Assembly: GCF_016950255.1 (NCBI RefSeq)
Contig: NZ_JACGFN010000003.1
Span: 310,001 to 374,000 of the forward strand
Length of the DNA stretch: 64,000 nt
Direction of reading: 5' to 3'
Source of the DNA: Pectobacterium brasiliense
GTDB lineage: Bacteria > Pseudomonadota > Gammaproteobacteria > Enterobacterales > Enterobacteriaceae
Made by a program: the position numbers and the translations under genes. Below, one piece after another: positions 8,761 through 16,575 of the stretch; positions within the stretch are counted from its first letter, which is position 1, and every line of letters starts with the position of its first letter. The notes under the pieces are model-generated. The model did not search any database, was not told the origin of the DNA, and saw only the letters and a program-made list of their open reading frames with translations.

Positions 8761-8843
8761 GGCGACTCAGGTAATTGACCTGATCGGTTTTTCAGGCTGG
8801 TGGTTATCGGCTGTTGTTAGCTCACCGTTGAAGGGGGAATACA

Positions 8844-9863
8844 ATGAAAAATAACAATGACAAGATCGATCGTAAACGCAGGCAGTTGATGAAGTGGTCA
8901 GCGGTTAGCGCAGGGGCGCTGACGCTAAGTAGCTTGCTGCCGGGAATGGCTTTGGCTGCCGAAGGGGAAGAAATTCGCATTGGTTACTGGCCGATTGTGG
9001 GTGGCTTGCCTTTATATGTGGGCGTTGAGCGGGGCTTTTTCAAAGAGGAAGGGTTGAATGTGCGAGCAGTGAAGTTCGCTAGCCCGCAACAGATTGTCGA
9101 GGGGATGATCACGGGCCGTATACACGGATGCGCCAACGGTACGGCCACCGGTGCGCTGGGATTAGGGGCGATTACCTCACCCGGTCTGTTCAAGATCATC
9201 TGCTCGAACCCGTCGAATCATCAGATGGTATTGGATGAATTTCTGGTGCCGTTAAACAGCGACGTAAAAAGCATCGCGGAGCTAAAAGGCAAGCGCATCG
9301 CCTGTGGGCCGGGTATTCAGAATGTGGTGATGACCAAAATCATTCTGGAGAAAAATGGCTTTACGGCGGATGAGCTGCGCGTGACGGAATTGCCCGTCGG
9401 GCAACATGTGGCTGCGCTTGCGGCTGGTCAGATTGATGGTGTTTATACGCTGGAACCTACGGGAACCATCGGGCGGCTGAAAGGGCTGTCGCGTACCCTG
9501 GAAACCGGTGTGATCTCGCGTTATGTGCTCGATAACCCCGATGCGCCGTGGTTTGGCGGTGCGGCGGCGTTAAATAGCGGTTTTATCGAAAGCCGTGCGG
9601 CGGATGCAAAACGCTTCACGCAGGCCTATGCCAAATCGGTGCAGTTTATTCAGCAGAACCCAGAAGCCGCTCGCGATCACATCACTGGTTACACCAGCAT
9701 TGAGGCCGAATTGAGTAAAGAAGTGCCGCTGCCGGGGTTTGTCATGTACGACGAGCTAAAAGGCGACAATCTGGCGTGGTTCCAGAAGTTCTATGACGTG
9801 TTCACCGAAAGAAAAATTTTCCGGCAGCCGGTGGATGTCAGCAGCCTGATTTATCAGCCTTAA
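8844..9863 (+). CDS. ABC importer substrate-binding protein, SsuA/TauA/NMT1 type
   Basis: 339 residues. The N-terminus DRKRRQLMKWSAVSAGALTLSSLLPGMALA looks like a Tat-type leader with a KRRQLMKW twin-arginine-like motif and AxA cleavage. The mature part (IRIGYWPIVGGLPLYVGVERGFFKEEGLNV, ELKGKRIACGPG, ALAAGQIDGVYTLEPTG) is the NMT1/SsuA fold used for sulfonates, nitrate, pyrimidine precursors and similar ligands. The ligand cannot be read. It is the first gene of a three-gene importer, 15 bp before the permease, under a sigma-54-type promoter that points to a nitrogen-containing substrate. Confidence 0.88.
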   Translation: MKNNNDKIDRKRRQLMKWSAVSAGALTLSSLLPGMALAAEGEEIRIGYWPIVGGLPLYVGVERGFFKEEGLNVRAVKFASPQQIVEGMITGRIHGCANGTATGALGLGAITSPGLFKIICSNPSNHQMVLDEFLVPLNSDVKSIAELKGKRIACGPGIQNVVMTKIILEKNGFTADELRVTELPVGQHVAALAAGQIDGVYTLEPTGTIGRLKGLSRTLETGVISRYVLDNPDAPWFGGAAALNSGFIESRAADAKRFTQAYAKSVQFIQQNPEAARDHITGYTSIEAELSKEVPLPGFVMYDELKGDNLAWFQKFYDVFTERKIFRQPVDVSSLIYQP

Positions 9864-9878
9864 GGGAGGTGCTCGATT

Positions 9879-10643
9879 ATGCGCCAGCATTGGACGTCTA
9901 AATTATTACCCGCTGTCGGCCCGATTCTGCTGTTTCTCTTTTGGCAGTTGGCCGTCAGCGCGAAATGGCTGAACCCTATTTTATTGCCATCGCCCGTCGA
10001 AACGCTGGGCTATATGTTCCAGTCTTTCGCGGATGCGGGCATGCGTACCGATATCGGTGCGACGCTATACCGTACGCTGGTGGCGTTTGGTTTTGCTGCA
10101 CTGATTGGCGTGCCGCTCGGCATCATTTTAGGTAGCAACGAAAAGATCTACCGCAGTCTGGAGTTCTTGATCGACTTCTTTCGTTCTACGCCATCATCGG
10201 CGCTGATTCCGTTATTTTTGCTGATTTTCGGGATAACCGATGCGAATAAGATTGCCATTTCGGCTTTTGCCGCCGTGCTGGTGATTCTGTTCAACAGCGC
10301 CTATGGCGTGATGAATGCAAAGAAAACCCGTCTGATGGCGGCGCAGGTCATGGGGATTTCCCGCTGGCATATTTTTAAAGACATCATGCTATTGGAAAGT
10401 CTGGCGCAAACCTTTGTCGGCCTGCGCACGGGTGTGTCGATGGCGTTGGTGATCGTCATTGTCGCGGAGATGTTTATTGGCTCGGAAACGGGGCTGGGGC
10501 ACCGCATCATTGATGCCCAGCAGGTGTTCAATATTCGCGATATGTACGCCTCGATTCTGATTACGGGCGCACTGGGATATCTGCTTAACGTCCTGTTTTT
10601 AGTGGTAGAGAAACGAATTGTTCACTGGAGTGGCAAAGCATGA
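9879..10643 (+). CDS. ABC importer permease, SsuC/TauC type
   Basis: 254 residues with six hydrophobic segments and the BPD_transp_1 EAA loop (AAQVMGISRWHIFKDIMLLESLAQTFVGLRTG) that contacts the ATPase. It is the inner-membrane channel of the importer. GGGAGG lies 10 nt before the ATG. Its end overlaps the ATPase gene by 4 nt. Confidence 0.9.
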   Translation: MRQHWTSKLLPAVGPILLFLFWQLAVSAKWLNPILLPSPVETLGYMFQSFADAGMRTDIGATLYRTLVAFGFAALIGVPLGIILGSNEKIYRSLEFLIDFFRSTPSSALIPLFLLIFGITDANKIAISAFAAVLVILFNSAYGVMNAKKTRLMAAQVMGISRWHIFKDIMLLESLAQTFVGLRTGVSMALVIVIVAEMFIGSETGLGHRIIDAQQVFNIRDMYASILITGALGYLLNVLFLVVEKRIVHWSGKA

Positions 10644-11458
10644 TGACATCTCATACAGCACAAGTGGAAAAACTGGATACCGCTTTCCCGCCTTATCCAG
10701 CACCGAACACCCACGTTACCATTCGCGGCTTGAACAAGTCGTTTGCGGGTCAGCCGCTCTATACCGACCTGAATCTGGATTTACCGCGTGGCAAAATCGT
10801 GTCTATTTTCGGGCCGAATGGCTGTGGTAAATCGACGCTGATGAACATGATTGCCGGGCTGATTCCCGTCGATAGCGGCGATATCCTGTTTGATGGCAAA
10901 ACGCTGTCAGAAACCAGAATCGGCTATGTGTTTCAAAACTATCGTGATGCGCTTTTCCCCTGGATGAGCGCGTGGAAGAATATTGCTTACCCGCTGGTGC
11001 GCAGCGGCATGCGCAAGCAAGATGTTCAGGCACGGATGGATGAATTGATCGCGATGTTTGATATTCGCTTCGATCTTCAGCGTTATCCGTATGAGCTTTC
11101 AGGTGGACAGCAGCAGACGGTATGTATCATGCGGGCGTTGGCGACGGGACCAGAGGTGATGTTTTTGGATGAGCCATTCTCCGCGCTGGATTTTGAAATG
11201 ACGCTGTTCATCCGTGACAAGCTGCAAGAAGTTCAGGTGGCGACCGGCGTGACGATGGTCATCGTGTCACATGATTTGGAAGATGCGGTATTTCTGGCGG
11301 ACGAAATTCTGCTGCTGACGCGCCGGCCAACGACGGTGTCGGAGATTGTTCCGTTCAATTTAGCACGCCCACGCGGTGCGGAGGCGATGAGCGATCCTGA
11401 GTTTATCCGCGTCAAGGCACACACGCTGGAGGTGTTCAAACGCGAAATGGCTGCATAA
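10640..11458 (+). CDS. ABC importer ATPase, SsuB/TauB type
   Basis: 272 residues with Walker A GPNGCGKST, Q-loop VFQNYRDALFPW, signature LSGGQQQ, Walker B VMFLDEPFSALD and the switch histidine in VIVSHDLEDA. It drives the importer formed with the two upstream genes, with an N-terminal extension of about 30 residues before the nucleotide-binding domain. It is the last gene of the operon; a 14-bp hairpin follows. Confidence 0.92.
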   Translation: MMTSHTAQVEKLDTAFPPYPAPNTHVTIRGLNKSFAGQPLYTDLNLDLPRGKIVSIFGPNGCGKSTLMNMIAGLIPVDSGDILFDGKTLSETRIGYVFQNYRDALFPWMSAWKNIAYPLVRSGMRKQDVQARMDELIAMFDIRFDLQRYPYELSGGQQQTVCIMRALATGPEVMFLDEPFSALDFEMTLFIRDKLQEVQVATGVTMVIVSHDLEDAVFLADEILLLTRRPTTVSEIVPFNLARPRGAEAMSDPEFIRVKAHTLEVFKREMAA

Positions 11459-11481
11459 GTCGCCCATCTGGCGTATCTATT

Positions 11482-11519
11482 TCTGGCTCACCCAGCCGTA
11501 GCGGTCTGGGTGAGCCAGA
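11482..11519. terminator. Bidirectional terminator between the ABC operon and the MFS gene
   Basis: A perfect 14-bp stem (TCTGGCTCACCCAG / CTGGGTGAGCCAGA) with a 10-nt loop, placed between two convergent stop codons. Confidence 0.8.
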
Positions 11520-11528
11520 TTTCAACAT

Positions 11529-12695
11529 TCACTCTTCACCCAGCGAGCGCGATACGCGTTCTTTTCTTAATACGCCCTGTATACCGACAAACAGCACGCC
11601 GGTTAGCAGCAAGATGGCGATGAGGCCGTCGTAGCCGTAAAACGTGATGGCGGCACCAGAGAATAGCGGCCCGCTAATACTGCCAGCCGACCACACCAGC
11701 CCCAGAAGTGAATTCATCACAATCAGCCGCTGACCGGCAAATTTCTGACCTGCCCGAACCAGAGACAGCGTGTAAAGCCCGCCTGCCGCGGCACCCAGTA
11801 CGATACAGACGGGAACCAAAAGTGAAGGGGAGGAGAACGAGAAGGTGATCAAGACCAGCATCACACAGAAAAGGATGCCGCAGCCGATGTGGGTTTTGAT
11901 GATGCCGCATTTGTCTGCCAGCCAGCCAATCGGCGTCTGAAATACGGCATCGCCCAGAAAAATGAGTGTGACCAATAAGATCGCGGATTTTTCGTCTAAA
12001 CCCTGTTCCATGCCGTAAAGCGGAAAGAGCGAAAGGATACTGGCATCGAAGAAGGAGAAGCAGAGCACGCCAGAAGCGATTGCCGGGAGAAAAGGAATAA
12101 GGTCCCGATAAGACGCTGAGGACGATTCATCTGCCTGAACCATCGTGGCGCAGTTCCTCAGCATGAACGCACACGCGGCGGATAGCGCGCAAATCAACCA
12201 TAGCGCATAGGTTTGCATCGGCTCGCCAGCGGCAATGAGCAGCGGCCCTATTAGCTGACACCCTGTGAAAACGGCGGCATACAGCCCCGTCAGCGTCGCT
12301 TTGTGTTTGTCTGACGCCCGACTGGTGACCCAGGTTTCTCCCAGCACCACCAAAACCCCCGATGCGAGCCCGGTTAACAGACGGGGAAAAATGAGCGAAA
12401 CAGGGTGTGACAGCAGGAACGAGGCAACGGTGGATGCCGCCAGAACGATCAGGCTGCCGGATAACAGATAGCTGGCGTGCAGGTGGCGGCTGAGCCACGG
12501 CGTAACGAAAGAGGATAGCATCATCCCCGCCGCGGGAAGGGCTGCCAGAATACCAAGTGTCGCGGTGCTGTGCCCGAGCTCGGCCAGCTTTAGGCTGATG
12601 AGCGGCAGCGTGTACCCCGTAACCAACCCCACGAGTGAGGCGGCGATAATCATGTTCAGTGTCGTGAAGTTGGCTCCACGGGCATATGCTGTCAT
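11529..12695 (-). CDS. MFS transporter
   Basis: 388 residues with twelve hydrophobic segments, an RLLTGLASGVLVVLGETWV stretch in TM4 and WLADKCG in the loop before TM8, close in pattern to the YcaD-like MFS group. The substrate is unknown. It begins 18 bp after the LysR-type regulator on the same strand, so the two form an operon and the regulator may control its own transporter. Confidence 0.85.
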   Translation of the reverse strand: MTAYARGANFTTLNMIIAASLVGLVTGYTLPLISLKLAELGHSTATLGILAALPAAGMMLSSFVTPWLSRHLHASYLLSGSLIVLAASTVASFLLSHPVSLIFPRLLTGLASGVLVVLGETWVTSRASDKHKATLTGLYAAVFTGCQLIGPLLIAAGEPMQTYALWLICALSAACAFMLRNCATMVQADESSSASYRDLIPFLPAIASGVLCFSFFDASILSLFPLYGMEQGLDEKSAILLVTLIFLGDAVFQTPIGWLADKCGIIKTHIGCGILFCVMLVLITFSFSSPSLLVPVCIVLGAAAGGLYTLSLVRAGQKFAGQRLIVMNSLLGLVWSAGSISGPLFSGAAITFYGYDGLIAILLLTGVLFVGIQGVLRKERVSRSLGEE

Positions 12696-12713
12696 TGTCT
12701 TTCCAGTGCGGTT

Positions 12714-13604
12714 TTAACAAGCATTTTCAACCCCGGAAAGGCAGGTGGACACTTCCTGCATTAGCCAGGTATGAAATCGTACGTACTTTTCATTTTGCTC
12801 AAGGGGGATAGGCGATAATAGATAATAAGCAGACCCCTCCCGCGCAAATCCATACGGTGCATGCAGTTGCCCGTTTGCAATCTCGTCCTGCACCATCAGG
12901 AAAGACGCCATTGCCATGCCTAATCCCGATACCGCCGCCTGAATACACAGATAAAAGTGTTCATAGTCCGCTCTGGTGCTGCCTTTGAGTGACACATGCG
13001 TCTGTCGTTGCCAGGTTGCCCACGCTTTCGGTCGTGTTCCGGTATAGAGTAAACGCATTCCCTCCAGACTCTCCTTGCGCTCGGTTTTATTGCGGCTTAC
13101 CGGCCCCATCCATTCGTCACACACCTTTACCTCATGCGTTTGCGGATCCCAGTGAAAATCGTCACGCCGCAGCGCGAGGTCAACGCCGCTACGCACAAAA
13201 TCAATCGGCCCGCCCGCAGCCACCAGATGAAGTTTGATATCGGGATTCGCCTGATTAAACGCCGGTAGCCGCGGAATCAGCCATTTCATGGCAATCGTGG
13301 GCTCGCATGACAGCGTCAGTACCTCATCCTGCGCACCTTGCTGTAGCCGATAGACCGCGCCTTCGAGCTGTTCGAAGACGGACTGCGTGACCGTATGCAA
13401 AGAACGACCCGCCGCGTTTAAAAAGATCGCGCGGTTGCGTCGTTCAAATAGCTCAACCCCCAGCGCCTCTTCCAGCAATCTGATTTGCCTGCTGACGGCA
13501 CCATGCGTGACGTGCAGGGACTCGGCGGCTTTAACAAAGCTACCGGTTTGTGCGGCCGCTTCAAAGAAGCGAAAAGAGGCTAACGAGGGGATTTTCATAT
13601 ACAC
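12714..13604 (-). CDS. LysR-family transcriptional regulator, GcvA-like
   Basis: 296 residues. The N-terminal winged helix (PSLASFRFFEAAAQTGSFVKAAESLHVTHGAVSRQIRLLEEALGVELFERRNRAIFL) is characteristic of the GcvA subgroup, followed by a LysR effector-binding domain with LSCEPTIAMKWLIPRLPAF. The start may be the ATG at 13604 or at 13598 (MKIPS). It lies in operon with the MFS gene and divergent from the LysE-type exporter, with about 245 bp between starts, so it may control both sides. Confidence 0.88.
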   Translation of the reverse strand: MYMKIPSLASFRFFEAAAQTGSFVKAAESLHVTHGAVSRQIRLLEEALGVELFERRNRAIFLNAAGRSLHTVTQSVFEQLEGAVYRLQQGAQDEVLTLSCEPTIAMKWLIPRLPAFNQANPDIKLHLVAAGGPIDFVRSGVDLALRRDDFHWDPQTHEVKVCDEWMGPVSRNKTERKESLEGMRLLYTGTRPKAWATWQRQTHVSLKGSTRADYEHFYLCIQAAVSGLGMAMASFLMVQDEIANGQLHAPYGFAREGSAYYLLSPIPLEQNEKYVRFHTWLMQEVSTCLSGVENAC

Positions 13605-13849
13605 GATGAAATTTGACAGATTTATACCAAGATAAATCGCTTTTTTGCCACATGCAAACGCTGAATAATCGCACTGTCTTCAGATTTAAAAAGGCCTAAT
13701 GGCCTAAATAATGAGGAAATATTGTAGGGGTTGCACCTTTGCTAGCCGTATTGCGTCAGTGATTTTTGCATTGCTCCTTTAGCCTGTCTGTTACCCATCT
13801 GTGCAAAATCATCGTGAAAGTGATGGCTTGCCGAACAAGGAAAACGTTA

Positions 13850-14467
13850 ATGAATGAGTTAATTGCCGTCGCGACGATCACCATTTTGGCGGTGATCAGT
13901 CCGGGGCCTGATTTTGCCATGGTGACCCGCAACAGCTATGCCTTTGGCTCACGCGCCGGTTTACTCAGCGCGTTTGGCATTGCCTGCGGCGTCCAGATCC
14001 ACGTGATGTATACCGTTTTTGGCATCGCGGTATTCATTGTGAACTCTCCGATACTATTTATGGCGATGAAAGTTCTGGGAGCGTCATATCTGATTTATCT
14101 GGGGTATAAATCATTAACTAATAAAACAAAAATAACATTAGAAGAAGCGTCCGGTCATGCGCCGTCATCGCTTGCCGCGTTTCGCATGGGCTTTCTCACC
14201 AACGCGCTTAACCCAAAAACCATGCTATTTGTTGTCGCCACCTATACTCAGGTTGTGCAGCCCGGTAGCCCAATGAGCCATAATTTTGGCTATGGGGTAT
14301 TCATGTCGGTGGCACACTGGGTCTGGTTCAGTATCGTGGCACTGTTTTTTGCCGCACCGGCCATGCGTCGCCGACTGCTCGACAAGCAACGTCTGGTCGA
14401 CAAAGGTATCGGCGTTGCACTGATTGCGTTAGGTGCTTCGCTGGCGTTCACCAAAATTACCCTTTGA
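13850..14467 (+). CDS. LysE/RhtB-family amino-acid exporter
   Basis: 205 residues from the ATG at 13850, which has AAGGA 10 nt upstream; a longer frame from 13766 lacks a ribosome site. ISPGPDFAMVTRNSYAFGSRAG is the LysE family signature, followed by six hydrophobic segments including FRMGFLTNALNPKTMLFVVATY. It is an inner-membrane exporter of amino acids or their derivatives. It is divergent from the LysR regulator. Confidence 0.88.
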   Translation: MNELIAVATITILAVISPGPDFAMVTRNSYAFGSRAGLLSAFGIACGVQIHVMYTVFGIAVFIVNSPILFMAMKVLGASYLIYLGYKSLTNKTKITLEEASGHAPSSLAAFRMGFLTNALNPKTMLFVVATYTQVVQPGSPMSHNFGYGVFMSVAHWVWFSIVALFFAAPAMRRRLLDKQRLVDKGIGVALIALGASLAFTKITL

Positions 14468-14600
14468 GAAATACGGTGGTGAATAAAGCCGTCTGTAATA
14501 CGTCGTGCACCTGATTGGCATCGTGTGAACATAAAAATGGAGAATTAGGCAAGAAAACAAGCGGAATGCTATACCTGTTTGCTGGGGGAATTGAGGAAAA

Positions 14601-14727
14601 TATACCCGTCATACTTCAAGTTGCTTGTGCGTTGGCTGCCCTTACTCACCCCAGTCACTTACTCGTGTAAGCTCCTGGGGATTCGCTCGGTTGCCGCCTT
14701 CACGCAACTCGAATTATTTAGGGTATA
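14601..14727. repeat. ERIC element, 127 bp
   Basis: The 127-bp unit runs from TATACCCGTC to GGGTATA and contains the diagnostic core CACCCCAGTCACTTACT and GTAAGCTCCTGGGGATTC. It is full length. It lies 47 bp upstream of the alcohol dehydrogenase start, and one frame is open through it into that gene, which falsely lengthens the reading frame. Confidence 0.92.
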
Positions 14728-14774
14728 GCGTGTTTCTCAACATAATCGGTTTCTCAACAGAAAAGGAAATAGCC

Positions 14775-15824
14775 ATGCTTGTACATGCGTATGGAGCCCA
14801 TGCGGGCGATAAACCTCTTGAACCGTTGCAGATCGTCCGTCGTGCGCCGGGAGCCCACGATGTCCAGATTGAGATTGCGTACTGTGGTATCTGCCATTCG
14901 GACCTGCATCAGGTGCGTGCTGAATGGGCAGGAACACAGTTTCCCTGTGTGCCCGGCCATGAAATCGTCGGGCGGGTGTCGGCAGTAGGGGCTCATGTCT
15001 CAGCCTTCAAGGCTGGCGATCTGGTGGGGATCGGTTGCATCGTGGACAGCTGTCGGCACTGTGAAGAATGCGATGATGGTTTAGAAAACTACTGTGACGG
15101 CATGGTCGGCACGTATAACGGCCCGACGGCGGATGAGCCTGGCTGGACGCTGGGTGGCTACTCCCAGCAGATCGTCGTACATGAGCGCTATGTGCTGCGT
15201 GTCCGTCATTCCGAGGCGGAACTGGCTGCGGTCGCACCTCTGCTGTGCGCGGGGATTACCACCTATTCTCCGCTGCGTCACTGGAATGCCGGGCCGGGTA
15301 AGAAGGTCGGTGTCGTAGGTATCGGTGGACTTGGCCACATGGGGATCAAACTGGCGCATGCCATGGGGGCTTATGTTGTGGCGTTCACCATGTCTGAATC
15401 CAAACGTGAAGATGCCAAGGCGCTGGGTGCAAATGAAGTCGTGGTGTCTCGTAACGCGGAAGAAATGGCGGCGCACGCGGGCAGCTTCGATTTAATCCTG
15501 AATACCGTTGCTGCGCCGCACGATCTGGATGCGTTTCTGGTGCTGCTGAAGCGCGATGGCGCGCTCACGCTGGTCGGTGCGCCTGCGTCACCGCACCCTT
15601 CTCCTAACGTGTTCAACCTGATCATGAAACGCCGCACGGTGGCGGGATCGATGATCGGTGGTATTCCTGAAACGCAGGAAATGCTGGATTTCTGCGCCGA
15701 GCACGGGATTGTGTCCGATATTGAGCTGATCCGCGCCGACGAAATCAATGAAGCCTACGAGCGGATGCTCAAAGGCGATGTGAAATACCGCTTCGTCATT
15801 GATAACGCCACGCTGCACGCCTGA
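14775..15824 (+). CDS. Zinc-dependent alcohol dehydrogenase/aldehyde reductase, YahK/CAD type
   Basis: 349 residues from the ATG at 14775 (AAAAGGAA upstream). The longer frame back to 14625 is translated ERIC sequence and is rejected. The catalytic zinc ligands are C40 and H62 (GICHSD, PGHE). The structural zinc is bound by C93, C96, C99 and C107 (CRHCEEC...YC). A Rossmann motif GIGGLGHMG follows. This is the layout of cinnamyl-alcohol-type NADPH aldehyde reductases such as YahK. It is a single gene with its own terminator. Confidence 0.9.
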   Translation: MLVHAYGAHAGDKPLEPLQIVRRAPGAHDVQIEIAYCGICHSDLHQVRAEWAGTQFPCVPGHEIVGRVSAVGAHVSAFKAGDLVGIGCIVDSCRHCEECDDGLENYCDGMVGTYNGPTADEPGWTLGGYSQQIVVHERYVLRVRHSEAELAAVAPLLCAGITTYSPLRHWNAGPGKKVGVVGIGGLGHMGIKLAHAMGAYVVAFTMSESKREDAKALGANEVVVSRNAEEMAAHAGSFDLILNTVAAPHDLDAFLVLLKRDGALTLVGAPASPHPSPNVFNLIMKRRTVAGSMIGGIPETQEMLDFCAEHGIVSDIELIRADEINEAYERMLKGDVKYRFVIDNATLHA

Positions 15825-15833
15825 TTAGCTGTA

Positions 15834-15865
15834 TCCCACAGCACGGATTTCCCCGTGCTGTGGGA
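15834..15865 (+). terminator. Terminator of the alcohol dehydrogenase gene
   Basis: A 13-bp perfect stem (TCCCACAGCACGG / CCGTGCTGTGGGA) with a 6-nt loop, starting 9 bp after the stop codon and followed by TTGTCATT. Confidence 0.8.
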
Positions 15866-16028
15866 TTGTCATTGACTGATTTATCACGCCTTCTCTACAT
15901 CATGAGAAAAACCAAACCAGCGTAATTTCCTGTCACCAACGACGCGTGAATGCGGTACTATTCGTTGTCATACCTTTATACCAACGCGTTGATTTTCCTT
16001 CTCTATCACAGCAAAAAGACAGTTTAAA

Positions 16029-16571
16029 ATGGAAATTTATCTTGGTTTAGCTCTGGTTGGTTTGGTGATTATCTGGGCGATTTTTACCTACAACCGATTG
16101 ATATCTCTGCGACGTTTTAAAGATGAAGCCTGGAGCGGTATTGCGGTGCAGTTAAAGCGCCGACACGATCTGGCCCCTAATCTTCTGACGTTGGTCAAGC
16201 GCTACGCGCAGCATGAAAAAGATCTGCTGGAAGCCATTTCCCGCCAGCGTACTAGTCAGACTGGCAGCACGCGGCAAATTGCTCAGAATGAACGGGAATA
16301 TTCAGGGACGCTGGGGCGCTTTTTTGCGCTGGCGGAGGCTTATCCTGACCTGAAAGCCAACCAAAATTTCTTCGCCTTGCAGCAATCGCTCTCTGAAATT
16401 GAAGAGCAGCTTCAGATGTCTCGCCGTTATTTCAATGCCACGGTGCGGGATTTGAATATTCAAGTGGAGTCCTTCCCCAGCTTGCTAATCGCAAAACTGT
16501 TCCAGTTTAAAACCGAAGCGTTCTTTGAACTGGAGAATCCCGCAGAGGGTGACGTTCCACGGATGGAGTGA
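16029..16571 (+). CDS. LemA-family membrane protein
   Basis: 180 residues. It has one N-terminal membrane anchor (residues 4-21), then the LemA four-helix region with YNRLISLRRFKDEAWSGIAVQLKRRHDLAPNLL and a C-terminal YFNATVRDLNIQVESFPS motif. The bulk is expected outside the inner membrane. Function is not established. It precedes a DUF2207 protein by 4 bp, a pairing known across bacteria, and so forms an operon with it. Confidence 0.88.
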   Translation: MEIYLGLALVGLVIIWAIFTYNRLISLRRFKDEAWSGIAVQLKRRHDLAPNLLTLVKRYAQHEKDLLEAISRQRTSQTGSTRQIAQNEREYSGTLGRFFALAEAYPDLKANQNFFALQQSLSEIEEQLQMSRRYFNATVRDLNIQVESFPSLLIAKLFQFKTEAFFELENPAEGDVPRME

Positions 16572-16575
16572 CGTG

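Noticed and set aside
12127..12720. A 197-codon frame on the minus strand overlapping the MFS gene
   Set aside because: It is an out-of-frame shadow of the MFS coding region, with no family pattern.
14625..14774. A 50-codon N-terminal extension of the alcohol dehydrogenase
   Set aside because: It is translated ERIC sequence; the family starts at the ATG at 14775, which has a good ribosome site.
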